A stretch of DNA of 64,000 nucleotides from Thiofaba sp039822285 (GTDB lineage: Bacteria > Pseudomonadota > Gammaproteobacteria > Halothiobacillales > Halothiobacillaceae): assembly GCF_039822285.1 (NCBI RefSeq), contig NZ_JBAJEY010000001.1, positions 434,001 through 498,000 on the forward strand, written 5' to 3'. The notes below the pieces were generated by a model. That model searched no databases. It worked only from the letters and a program-made list of their open reading frames with translations, and was not told the origin of the DNA. The translations under genes and the position numbers were made by a program. Shown one piece after another: positions 24,188-35,270 of this stretch (positions are counted from its first letter, which is position 1; every line of letters starts with the position of its first letter).

Positions 24188-25155
24188 GGCGTTGATGGGT
24201 CCTTGGCGGGTGTCGGCATGGTAGCCGATTTGCCCGAGATCAGCATGGCGGCCAGGCCGAAAAGCAGGCTTGAGGCGAGCAGGAACAGGTGGGTATTGAT
24301 GGCCGCTGCGGTGGCTGCTGCCAGCTCCATCCCCTGCGGCAGCAGCAGGCCGAGCATGCCCGCCTCATAGGTGCCAAAGCCGCCTGGGGCATGGATCGGC
24401 AATACGGAGGTCACCTCCCCGCCGAGCACCGCAAGCCCCGCCCCGGCCCAGTCGATGGCGAGGAACTGGCGCAGGATCCACGCCAGCGCCGCGAGTTTGA
24501 CCAGCCAGTTGGCCCAGGTCAAAAGCACACCGCGTGAGAAATGCGCAACATCGCGCGGCAGGCCGGCCAGGGCCTTGTCGAGCAGCCTGCGCAGCCTGCC
24601 CTCCCCCATGCCCGCAACCCAGGCTGTCAGCCACCCGCGCAACGACCAGACCACGAACGGGGCCACCAGGGCGAGCCCCAGCAAAGCCAAGGCCATGACC
24701 TTCACCTTCGCCAGCCATAAGAGGCTCCCGAGCCCTAGGGCGGCCAAAACCTGGGCATCCACCAGCCGGATCCAGAACAGCCCCGCCAGCGCATGCGCAG
24801 GATCGGTGCCAAACCGCTGCCGCATCAGGATCGGAAAGCTCAGCTCCCCGCTGCGCATGGGCAGGAGGTTGTTCCAGAGATTGTGCTGAAGGTTGAGGGA
24901 GAGCACCGCACCGAAGCGGCGATGGATAGCGAAATGATCCGCCACGCGCCAGGCGCGGAGAACATAGCTTCCGAGCATCATGGCGACGGCGACCAGCAGC
25001 CCGCCGAACGAGACCTCGGCCCAAGGGGCGAGCAGGCGCCCCCAGCCGAAGAGCCACTCAACGACGAGAGCGAGGAGGATCACCAGGACATACCCCACCC
25101 CCCGCCGCACGGCAGGCGAGATCCACCGCGCCAGCTTCAGCCGATCGTGTCGCAC
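24184..25155 (-). CDS. UPF0104/LPG-synthase-TM-type integral membrane protein
   Basis: A 323-residue polytopic protein with about eight hydrophobic segments. The motifs NLWNNLLPMRSGELSFPILM and HAPGGFGTYEAGM are those of the UPF0104/AglD/MprF-flippase-like superfamily. Members transfer or flip lipid-linked compounds. The product is placed upstream of, and overlapping by ATGA, the GT2 gene, so it may flip the lipid-sugar donor. Its 5' end overlaps the toxin gene by 19 bases. Confidence 0.85.
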   Translation of the reverse strand: MRHDRLKLARWISPAVRRGVGYVLVILLALVVEWLFGWGRLLAPWAEVSFGGLLVAVAMMLGSYVLRAWRVADHFAIHRRFGAVLSLNLQHNLWNNLLPMRSGELSFPILMRQRFGTDPAHALAGLFWIRLVDAQVLAALGLGSLLWLAKVKVMALALLGLALVAPFVVWSLRGWLTAWVAGMGEGRLRRLLDKALAGLPRDVAHFSRGVLLTWANWLVKLAALAWILRQFLAIDWAGAGLAVLGGEVTSVLPIHAPGGFGTYEAGMLGLLLPQGMELAAATAAAINTHLFLLASSLLFGLAAMLISGKSATMPTPAKDPSTP

Positions 25156-25460
25156 AGTCCGTTCCGCGCCCGTTCGAGAACCTCGGTCCCCACCCTGCCG
25201 ATGGCCTTGACGACCAACCCCGCACTCAGCGTCACAACGCGATCGAGCCTGATCCAGCTTTCGACAGGCAACTGCCCTTCCTGAAGGTCCGCGTTACTGA
25301 GGGGCATGGTGTGCTCATGATGCGCTCGCGAAGTCACCGGCAAGGCGATGAAATCGCCAAAGGCATCAGGCGCGGTCAGGGCCAGCACCGGACGGCGCTT
25401 GGACGAGGACATATCGGTGAAGGGGAAAGGGATGAGCAGAATGCTTCCCGCCTCAAACAT
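25137..25460 (-). CDS. Type II toxin, PemK/MazF-like endoribonuclease
   Basis: A 107-residue protein with the family opening AGSILLIPFPFTDMSSSKRRPVLAL, the SH3-like barrel core FIALPVTS, and the WIRLDRVVTLSAGLV segment. MazF-like toxins cut mRNA at short sequences. The start overlaps the stop of the antitoxin gene by 8 bases, the standard order in which the antitoxin comes first. The toxin's end also overlaps the start of the UPF0104 gene, so it may be read into the same transcript. Confidence 0.88.
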   Translation of the reverse strand: MFEAGSILLIPFPFTDMSSSKRRPVLALTAPDAFGDFIALPVTSRAHHEHTMPLSNADLQEGQLPVESWIRLDRVVTLSAGLVVKAIGRVGTEVLERARNGLCDTIG

Positions 25461-25647
25461 GATCCCAGACCTCTTCGCCCGGCTGGTCCCAAAGGCCTGC
25501 CAGGCTCGACTGCTGGGCCTGGACGAGATCCGCCCACGCCTGTTGTTCGCGCCGCTCCTTCAGATAACCGATGAAGTCCAGCACTTCCTTAGCCTGATCC
25601 TCAGGCAGCGACTTCACCTGCTCCTGGATCAATTCAGCCCAGCCCAT
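25453..25647 (-). CDS. Antitoxin of the PemK/MazF-like module (DUF2281-like)
   Basis: A 64-residue protein starting at the ATG preceded by GGGAGG at 7 bases. It reads WAELIQEQVKSLPEDQAKEVLDFIGYLKERREQQAW, the pattern of DUF2281/AbrB-associated antitoxins, and ends with an acidic, tryptophan-containing tail that could bind the toxin. The C-terminal codons overlap the toxin start. Assignment rests on both the sequence and the gene pair. Confidence 0.82.
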   Translation of the reverse strand: MGWAELIQEQVKSLPEDQAKEVLDFIGYLKERREQQAWADLVQAQQSSLAGLWDQPGEEVWDHV

Positions 25648-25733
25648 GCCACACCTCCCAACTGCCCCAGTCGGAACCTCGATAAAGAAGAGCCTATAAT
25701 GCCCCATCTTCTACACGCCTCCGAACGCCCGTC

Positions 25734-28663
<2,930 letters not shown>

Positions 28664-28667
<4 letters not shown>

Positions 28668-29068
28668 CCGCTCACCTGCCCGTCCCCGAGGACGAGATCG
28701 AGCTCACCTCCATCCGCGCCCAGGGACCGGGCGGGCAGAACGTGAACAAGGTCGCGACCGCGGTTCACCTGCGCTTCGACGTGAAGGCCTCCTCCCTCCC
28801 GAACGAGGTGAAGGCTCGGCTGCTCGCCCTGCACGATCACCGCATCACGAAGGATGGGGTGGTCGTGATCAAAGCGCAGCGCTTCAACAGCCACGAGAAG
28901 AACCGTGCGGACGCACTCCTGCGCCTGCACGACCTGCTCGTGACCGCCACCCGCCCAGCCAAGCTGCGCAAGCCGACCAAGCCGACGCGGGCGTCAAGGG
29001 TGAGGCGGCTGGAGAGCAAGGCGAAACACGGCCGGATCAAGGCCCTGCGGGGCAAGGTACGGGAATAA
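28664..29068 (+). CDS. arfB: Alternative ribosome-rescue factor ArfB (peptidyl-tRNA hydrolase)
   Basis: A 134-residue protein starting at a GTG that overlaps the valS stop. It has the class I release-factor core with the catalytic GGQ (AQGPGGQNVNKVATAVHLRF near residue 25) and ends in a basic tail (PTKPTRASRVRRLESKAKHGRIKALRGKVRE) that inserts in the mRNA channel. It frees stalled, non-stop ribosomes. Length and both parts match E. coli YaeJ/ArfB. Confidence 0.95.
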
Positions 29069-29107
29069 GCCTCCTGCGGCTCCTCTGCAAGCCCTGCCGC
29101 GGAAAGC

Positions 29108-29806
29108 TCATGGCAGGTCGAACAGCAGGAACTCCGCGTCCTTGCCCTCCGCGAAAACCAGCCGGGCTTCCTCCGCGATCTTCGCCCCGTCACCCGCCCG
29201 CATCTGCTGGCCGTTGAGCGTCAGCTCACCGCGCGCGAGGTGCACATAGGCGCGGCGTCCTGGCGCAAGCGTGTGTTCGACGACCTCCCCGCCATCGAGC
29301 AGGCCGGCGTAAAGGAGCGCGTCCTGCTTCATCGTCAGCGAGCCATGCCGCCCGTCCGGCGAGGCAATCAGGCGCAGGCGCCCGACCAGCTCATCGGCTG
29401 GAAAAGCGCGCTGCTGGTAGCCCGGCTCGGTGCCGCGCCGCTCAGGTTCGATCCAGATCTGCAGGAAATGCACCTCTTCCGTCGCGGAGGGGTTGTACTC
29501 GCTGTGCATGATGCCGCGTCCCGCGCTCATCAGCTGCACCTCGCCCGGACGGATCACCGAGCCGCTGCCGGTCGAGTCCCTGTGCTGCAAGGCGCCCTCG
29601 AGCACGTAGGAGATGATCTCCATGTTGCTGTGACCATGGGTGCTGAACCCTGCCCCCGGCATGACCCGGTCGTCATTGATCACGCGCAGCGGACCCCAGC
29701 CCATCTGCTCCGGGTCATAGTACTGGCCGAAGGAAAAGCTGTGATGGCTGTCGAGCCAGCCGAAGCGGGCGCGGCCGCGATCATCCGCCCTGCGCAACGT
29801 GATCAT
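29108..29806 (-). CDS. Pirin-family protein (quercetinase-like bicupin)
   Basis: A 232-residue double cupin. It starts ITLRRADDRGRARFGWLDSHHSFSFG and carries the metal ligands in STHGHSNMEI and GIMHSEYN near residues 60 and 106. This matches YhhW-type pirins, which bind iron and some of which oxidise quercetin. The gene lies 21 bases downstream of azoR on the same strand, so both are likely controlled by the divergent LysR regulator. Confidence 0.93.
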   Translation of the reverse strand: MITLRRADDRGRARFGWLDSHHSFSFGQYYDPEQMGWGPLRVINDDRVMPGAGFSTHGHSNMEIISYVLEGALQHRDSTGSGSVIRPGEVQLMSAGRGIMHSEYNPSATEEVHFLQIWIEPERRGTEPGYQQRAFPADELVGRLRLIASPDGRHGSLTMKQDALLYAGLLDGGEVVEHTLAPGRRAYVHLARGELTLNGQQMRAGDGAKIAEEARLVFAEGKDAEFLLFDLP

Positions 29807-29827
29807 GTCGCTCTCCTTTTGTTTGTT

Positions 29828-30430
29828 TCACCCGGAGGTCAAGGCGTGAATCTGCCGGCGCGCGGCCTCGTCGGCCTCGGCGAAGCGCTCCTCGCCCATC
29901 GCCAGCCCCTCGGCATAGACGAAGGTGACATCGGTGATGCCGATGAAGCCGAGGAAGTCGCGCAGGTAGCCGGTCTGGGTGTCTTTCGGCGTGCCGCTGT
30001 AGATCCCTCCGCGCGCCGCGAGGATGATGGCGCGCTTACCCTGAAGCAGCCCTTCCGGGCCGTTTGCGGTATAGCGGAAGGTGATGCCGGCGCGGGCAAT
30101 GTGATCAAAGTAAGCCTTCAGGGTGGACGGGATACCGAAGTTGTACATCGGCACGCCGATCACGATCACGTCCGCCCCCTGAATCTCGGCGATCAGCTCG
30201 TCGGACAGGCGCGCGGCCGCCTGAAGCGCCTCGTCTCGCTGTTCCGGCGGGGTGAAGAAGGCGTTCAGGGTGGTTTCCGTAAGGTGCGGCACGGGAGCCG
30301 TGGTGAGGTCACGGACGACGATGCGATCTGCCGGATGCCTGGCACGCCAGGCGTCTACGAATTCATGCGCCAGGCGGTTGGCGTGACCGGCGGCGCGGGC
30401 GCTGGTGTTGATCTGCAGCAGGGTGTTCAT
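29828..30430 (-). CDS. azoR: FMN-dependent NADH:quinone/azo oxidoreductase
   Basis: A 200-residue flavodoxin-like reductase of the AzoR family. It starts MNTLLQINTSAR, with AAGGAG 6 bases before the ATG. The core motif GVPMYNFGIPSTLKAYFDHIARAGITFRYT spans residues ~95-125 and AARGGIYSG follows. The enzyme reduces quinones and azo compounds with NADH and protects against electrophile stress. It is divergent from a LysR gene and followed by pirin, a common redox-stress pairing. Confidence 0.95.
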   Translation of the reverse strand: MNTLLQINTSARAAGHANRLAHEFVDAWRARHPADRIVVRDLTTAPVPHLTETTLNAFFTPPEQRDEALQAAARLSDELIAEIQGADVIVIGVPMYNFGIPSTLKAYFDHIARAGITFRYTANGPEGLLQGKRAIILAARGGIYSGTPKDTQTGYLRDFLGFIGITDVTFVYAEGLAMGEERFAEADEAARRQIHALTSG

Positions 30431-30540
30431 GGCTATCTCCTTATCCGGGGACCCGAGGTTTCTACCGGGAGAACGATAGGCTTGATCTCTTCGATAAAAA
30501 AGCGCATAAATTGCAACAATATCATCCAAATATTCGATCA
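30431..30540. promoter_or_regulatory. azoR-lysR divergent control region
   Basis: A 110-base interval, clearly A/T-rich from 30485 to 30540, between divergent azoR and the LysR-type gene. The layout is the standard one in which the regulator binds between the two genes. A TTGATCTCTTCGATAA stretch near 30481 has imperfect dyad symmetry and is a candidate LysR site, but I cannot place the box with certainty. Confidence 0.4.
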
Positions 30541-31431
30541 ATGTTCATCCCAAGGACCACCCTTGAGCAATGGCGCGTGCTGCAGTCGATCGTCGAGCAC
30601 GGCGGCTTCGCCCAGGCCGCCGCGGCCCTGCACCGGAGCCAGTCATCCGTCAGCTATGCCGTCGCACGGCTGCAGGAGTCACTTGGCCTTGAGCTGCTCG
30701 CACCGGAGGGGCGCAAGGCGCGGCTGACGGAGGCTGGCCGGACGCTGCTGGCTCGCGCCGAGGAAGTGCTGGAGGCCGCGCGCCGGCTGGAGGGACTGGC
30801 CGCCACCCTGCGCCAAGGCTGGGAGCCGGAAGTGCGGCTGGCAGTGGACGCGGCCTTCCCCACCCCGTTGCTGCTCCAGGCCCTGGCCCGCTTTGCCGAA
30901 CTGGCGCCGCAGACGCGCCTGCAATTGCGGGAGGAAGTGCTGTCCGGGGCGGACGAGGCCTGCATCGACGGCAGCGCCGACCTGGTGATCGCCGCGCGGG
31001 TGCCGGAGGGACATCTGGGCGATGTGCTGATCGAGGTCGAGTTCATCGCCGTCGCCCATCCCAATCACCCGCTGCATCGCCTTGGACGCCCCATCGAGGC
31101 TGACGACCTGCGCCAGGCGCAGCAGGTCGTGCTGCGCGACTCGGGCAGGATGAAGCCCAGGGACGAGGGCTGGCTGGGCTCCCCCCGGCGCTGGACCGTG
31201 ACGGGCATGGAGACGGCCCTGTCGATGGTTGCCGCCGGGCTCGGCTTCGCCTGGCTGCCCCGCCACCTGATCCAGGCGCGCATCGAGGCGGGCGAGCTTC
31301 TCCCCCTGCCCCTACGCGAGGGGCAGCGGCGTAAGGCGCCGCTCTACCTCATCTTCGTCCAGCCCGAACTGGCCGGGCCCGCCACCCGCCAGCTGGCCGA
31401 GGTGCTGGGGCAGACGGTGAACCGGACCTGA
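30541..31431 (+). CDS. LysR-family transcriptional regulator
   Basis: A 296-residue regulator. The N-terminal helix-turn-helix is EQWRVLQSIVEHGGFAQAAAALHRSQSSVSYAVARLQESLG, followed by a linker helix and a periplasmic-binding-protein-like effector domain (EVRLAVDAAFPTPLLLQAL, VAAGLGFAWLPRHLI). The start at 30541 is the ATG in front of the DNA-binding domain. It is divergent from azoR-pirin and probably controls it in response to electrophiles or quinones. Confidence 0.93.
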   Translation: MFIPRTTLEQWRVLQSIVEHGGFAQAAAALHRSQSSVSYAVARLQESLGLELLAPEGRKARLTEAGRTLLARAEEVLEAARRLEGLAATLRQGWEPEVRLAVDAAFPTPLLLQALARFAELAPQTRLQLREEVLSGADEACIDGSADLVIAARVPEGHLGDVLIEVEFIAVAHPNHPLHRLGRPIEADDLRQAQQVVLRDSGRMKPRDEGWLGSPRRWTVTGMETALSMVAAGLGFAWLPRHLIQARIEAGELLPLPLREGQRRKAPLYLIFVQPELAGPATRQLAEVLGQTVNRT

Positions 31432-31475
31432 CGGACGTCGTATCATGTCGGCTTTCACAGGCCCGCGTGACTTCC

Positions 31476-32009
31476 ATGCCCAACGCCCTCCAGCACCAGA
31501 TCGCCCATACCCACGCCGAACTCATCCGCCTGGCGGTGGCCGTGCGCCAGGATTCCGACCTGGCCCCGGCCCTGTTCGAACTTTTCCGCGAGATGGAGGA
31601 GGCCGGCTGGAACGCACTGGTGAAGGCCATGATCGACTTCGTCAACGGCGAGGCTGTCGACCTTGCGGCACTGGACGAGGAGGACCGGGCCATCCTGCAG
31701 GCCATGCAGCGTGGCCTTGAGGACCCCACCTTCCTCGCCGAGCTGGAGCAGGACGCCGCCCACCAGGCGGCAGCCCCCCTCGCCGCGCTGATCTACGCCG
31801 CCACCTTGGGCGAGCGCGAGGCGCTGGAGACCATGGCGGGCCTGCGCGAGGCGGCGGACACCCCGGCCGCGATCGCGACGTCCGAGGCGCTGATCGCCAT
31901 CGTCGAGGGCGAGCGGGAGACGGACACGCTGACCGCAGGTCTGCCCGAGGCTCAGGCCCGCCTGGTCCGCGCCGTGCTTAACGAGCTGGCTGCACTCGAG
32001 GCGGCCTGA
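31476..32009 (+). CDS. Hypothetical helical acidic protein
   Basis: A 177-residue, strongly acidic, all-helical soluble protein (ALVKAMIDFVNGEAVDLAALDEEDRAILQAM, LRAAVLNELAALEAA-type tail). An in-frame GTG at 31467 is an alternative start. No membrane segment, signal or metal motif is seen. It stands alone between the LysR gene and the convergent comEC, with a normal codon pattern. I do not recognise the family. Confidence 0.7.
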   Translation: MPNALQHQIAHTHAELIRLAVAVRQDSDLAPALFELFREMEEAGWNALVKAMIDFVNGEAVDLAALDEEDRAILQAMQRGLEDPTFLAELEQDAAHQAAAPLAALIYAATLGEREALETMAGLREAADTPAAIATSEALIAIVEGERETDTLTAGLPEAQARLVRAVLNELAALEAA

Positions 32010-32012
32010 CCC

Positions 32013-34379
32013 TCAGGGCAAGGCCTGAATAACTACTCCCCCCTCCCCCTTCGACGGGGGAGGGGTCGGGGGAGAGGGTGATGGCGACTCCGCCGGCACC
32101 CGCCAAGCCCACAACCACCCCAACCGGGCACAATCCACCTCCGGCGCCCCAGCCTCCGCCAGCCGCACCCGAATCCGACCACAGGCAGGCGTATCCAAGA
32201 CCGCCGCCCCAGCCTCCTGCCAGCGCGCCACGACCTCCGGTCTGGGATGGCGAAAGTTGTTGCGGTAGCCCGCCGAGATCAGGGCGATGCGGGGTGCGGC
32301 CGCCTCGACGAAGGCCATGCTCGAAGAGGTCGCGCTGCCGTGGTGGGGCACCTGCACCACCGTGGCACGCAAGGCATCGGGCTCCTCCAAAAGCGCCGCC
32401 TCGGCCCGCCGCTCGATATCCCCGGTAAGTAATACACTCCCGCCCGGCGCATCGATGCGCAGCACGCAGCTCTGATCGTTGTCCTTGCCGTCGCGGAAAC
32501 CGGCCACCGGGTGCAAGAAGGCAAAACGCACACCATCCCAAGCCCAGCCCTCGCCCTTCCGGCAGGGCTCGCCCTCATGCAGGCCCCCGCCATGCCAGAG
32601 GCGTAGCACCTCGCGATCCGAGCGGATGGCCTCAAATCCGCCGGCGTGGTCCCGGTCCCCATTGCTGAGCACCACCGCGTCCAGACGCCCCACGCCCAGC
32701 CCGCGCAACACGGGCAGCACCACCTCCGCGCCGGCATCGAAACCGCCAAAGCCGAGGGGACCGGCGTCGTACAGCATGACGTGGCCGGAGGTGCGCACCA
32801 GAACCGCCTGCCCCTGCCCCACATCCAGCATGTCCAGCCACAGCTCCCCCGGCCCAGGCTGCGGTACGCGCGGCCAAGTCAAGGGCGCGAGCAGGAACAG
32901 CCCCACCCAGCGCGCGGGCACGCCGACGGGCGCCAGCAACCAGACCAGTGCCGGAATGGCGAGCAGGAAGGCCCAGCCCTGGGCCTTGGGCGGGAACCAT
33001 TGCGCCATGGGCCAGGCCGCCATGCCGTGCAGCAGCCCCATCAGCCCGTCAAGCAGGCGGGCGGCGAGCCACAACAGGGCATGAGCGAGCGGCTCGGCCA
33101 ACAGGGCGAGCACACTCCCCGCCAGCGCCAGCGGGGTGACGAGCAGACTCACCAAGGGAATAGCAATGGCATTGGCGAGCGGGGAGACCAGCGCGCCGCG
33201 CTGGAACAGCAGCAGGGTCAGAGGCAAGAGGCCGAGCGAGACTGCCAGCTGCGCATGACTGGCCTCCCGCAGCCAGCCCGGCCGCGCCAGCCGTCCCGAC
33301 CCGGCATAGACCAGGAGGCCGACCGCACCAAAGGACAGCCAGAGGCCGACGTCCAGCACCGACAGCGGATCCCACAGCAGGACGAACAGCAAGGCCAGGC
33401 CGAGCACGTCGCGCGTGCGCACCACGCGGCGCGAGAGCAGGGCCAGCACCACCGCGAGCAGCATCAGCAAGGTGCGCTGGGTCGGCACGGAGAAGCCTGC
33501 CAGCAGACTGTACCCCAGCGCACCCACCCCGCCCGCGAGCGCACCGGCGAGCGGGGCAGGACACCGGAGAACCAAGGCAGGGATCCACGCCCAAAGCCTG
33601 CGCACCAGCGCCCAGATCAGTCCCGCGATCATGGTGACGTGCAACCCGGAGATCGCCAGCAGGTGATTGGTCCCGGTGGCGATCAGATCATCCCACTGGG
33701 ACTCGACGATGAGCGAGCGATCGCCGATGACAAGCCCCAAGATCAGGCCAAGCGAAGGCTCCCCCGCCAGCATCCCGGCCAAGCGCTCGCGCACGGCCAG
33801 CCGCAGGCCATCGACCGCCCACGCCGGGGCGGGCGAAAGGCGCGTGCCATCACGCACCGTCCCGGTGGCCTGGATACCCTGGCGGAACAACCAGGCCTCG
33901 TAATCGAAACCGAAGCCGTTGACGGTCCCGTGCGGCCTTTTGAGCCGCGCGTTGACCCGCCACACCTCTCCCGGTGCAAGCCTCGGGGCATCCTTGTACC
34001 AACTCAGGCGCAACTTGCGGGGGAACCCCGGCTCCTGCCCCTCAGGCGCCCTCACTACTTCAGCGACGAAGACGACACCACGGGCACGCGCCTCCGGTAA
34101 TTCCTCGATGCGCAGATCAAACACCAACGGCTCCCCTTCAAGCGGGGCCGCAAGCCAACCATCGCGCACCGCCCCGACCGCATGCCCGCCGAGGGCCAGC
34201 CCAAGCAACAGCCATGCGAGCGGGCGGGTACCGGGGAGGAGCACCAGCAACACGGCAAGGAGCAGGGCAAGAAAGACATGCTCGGCCAGCGAAGGGCACG
34301 GCATGGCAGCCACGCACCCTGCCAGCATCAGTAACGCGGCACGGGCGGGGGTGACCGAGAAGGGGATGGGCTGCGACAT
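32013..34379 (-). CDS. comEC: DNA internalisation protein ComEC/Rec2
   Basis: A 788-residue inner-membrane channel for uptake of transforming DNA. The N-terminal part has membrane segments and an OB-like domain (DUF4131, residues ~25-190). The Competence domain with many membrane helices follows (NHLLAISGLHVTMIAGLIWAL near 236). The C-terminal beta-lactamase-like domain carries LDVGQGQAVLVRT, LSNGDRDHAGG and VPHHGSATSS. The full length indicates a functional gene. The last ~24 residues (SPSPSPPTPPPSKGEGG...) come from a G-rich repeat and have no family counterpart. Confidence 0.95.
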   Translation of the reverse strand: MSQPIPFSVTPARAALLMLAGCVAAMPCPSLAEHVFLALLLAVLLVLLPGTRPLAWLLLGLALGGHAVGAVRDGWLAAPLEGEPLVFDLRIEELPEARARGVVFVAEVVRAPEGQEPGFPRKLRLSWYKDAPRLAPGEVWRVNARLKRPHGTVNGFGFDYEAWLFRQGIQATGTVRDGTRLSPAPAWAVDGLRLAVRERLAGMLAGEPSLGLILGLVIGDRSLIVESQWDDLIATGTNHLLAISGLHVTMIAGLIWALVRRLWAWIPALVLRCPAPLAGALAGGVGALGYSLLAGFSVPTQRTLLMLLAVVLALLSRRVVRTRDVLGLALLFVLLWDPLSVLDVGLWLSFGAVGLLVYAGSGRLARPGWLREASHAQLAVSLGLLPLTLLLFQRGALVSPLANAIAIPLVSLLVTPLALAGSVLALLAEPLAHALLWLAARLLDGLMGLLHGMAAWPMAQWFPPKAQGWAFLLAIPALVWLLAPVGVPARWVGLFLLAPLTWPRVPQPGPGELWLDMLDVGQGQAVLVRTSGHVMLYDAGPLGFGGFDAGAEVVLPVLRGLGVGRLDAVVLSNGDRDHAGGFEAIRSDREVLRLWHGGGLHEGEPCRKGEGWAWDGVRFAFLHPVAGFRDGKDNDQSCVLRIDAPGGSVLLTGDIERRAEAALLEEPDALRATVVQVPHHGSATSSSMAFVEAAAPRIALISAGYRNNFRHPRPEVVARWQEAGAAVLDTPACGRIRVRLAEAGAPEVDCARLGWLWAWRVPAESPSPSPPTPPPSKGEGGVVIQALP
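32036..32080. repeat. CTCCCC/GGGGAGAGGG repeat at the comEC 3' end
   Basis: Reads CTCCCCCCTCCCCCTTCGAC then GGGGGAGGGGTCGGGGGAGA, the same family as 11671 and 59841. Read on the minus strand in the comEC frame it encodes the last 24 or so residues of ComEC, so it lies within the coding sequence. Confidence 0.75.
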
Positions 34380-34430
34380 TCCTTTCGCCTAGACTTCCAT
34401 GATCCTCTGAATCTAGACCAGCCCGAATCC

Positions 34431-35213
34431 ATGCGCATCACTCCCCTGCCCGCCTTCGACGACAACTACATCTGGCTGCTGCACGATGACGCCCAGGAGG
34501 CCGCCGTGGTCGATCCGGGCGACGCACGGCCGGTGATCGACCACCTCGACGGCCAAGGCCTGCGCCTGACCGCCATCCTGCTTACCCACCACCACTGGGA
34601 CCACACCGGCGGCGCGCGCGAACTGGCCGAGCGTTATGGGGCGCCGATCCTCGGCCCGGATTCAGAGCGCATCGACTGCGTCAGCCGGCCGCTCAAAGAG
34701 GGGGAGAGCGTCGATCTTGGCCGGCTCGGCCAGTGGCGGGTGATGGCCACCCCGGGCCACACCCTCGACCACATCGCTTACTACAACCCGAAGGCGGGCG
34801 CGCTGTTCTGCGGCGACACCCTGTTCGGCGCCGGCTGCGGCCGGCTGTTCGAGGGCACCCCGCAACAGATGCAGGACTCGCTCGAGAAGATCCGCGCCCT
34901 GCCTGATGACACCCTCATCTACTGCGGCCACGAGTACACCGAGGACAACCTGCGCTTCGCAGTGCTGGCCGAACCCGGCAACCCTGCCATCCGCGCCCGC
35001 ATCGAGGCCACCCGCGCACAGCGCGAGCGGGGTGAACCGACCGTCCCCTCCACCCTCCTGCTCGAGAAGTCGACCAACCCCTTCCTGCGCTGGGACAGCC
35101 CCGAGCTGCGCCAGCGCGCGGCCGAGCGCAGCGGAGAAAACCTCTCGGTCCCCAGCGCGATGTTCGCCGCAGTACGCGCCTGGAAAGACGCGTTCGATGC
35201 CAAACTTGCATGA
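34431..35213 (+). CDS. gloB: Hydroxyacylglutathione hydrolase (glyoxalase II)
   Basis: A 260-residue metallo-beta-lactamase-fold enzyme that splits S-lactoylglutathione into lactate and glutathione. The metal site THHHWDHTGG is near residue 53, then TPGHTLDH near 110, FCGDTLFGAGCGRLFEGTP near 130 and the CGHEYTEDNLRFA region near 165. The C-terminal GloB domain is present. Together with gloA at 59401 the window holds both glyoxalases. It is divergent from comEC and upstream of mltD. Confidence 0.97.
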   Translation: MRITPLPAFDDNYIWLLHDDAQEAAVVDPGDARPVIDHLDGQGLRLTAILLTHHHWDHTGGARELAERYGAPILGPDSERIDCVSRPLKEGESVDLGRLGQWRVMATPGHTLDHIAYYNPKAGALFCGDTLFGAGCGRLFEGTPQQMQDSLEKIRALPDDTLIYCGHEYTEDNLRFAVLAEPGNPAIRARIEATRAQRERGEPTVPSTLLLEKSTNPFLRWDSPELRQRAAERSGENLSVPSAMFAAVRAWKDAFDAKLA

Positions 35214-35270
35214 ACATCCTGCCAACGTTACGATCCCCGGCTTGATCCAGGACAGCAGCACAGGCCTCCG

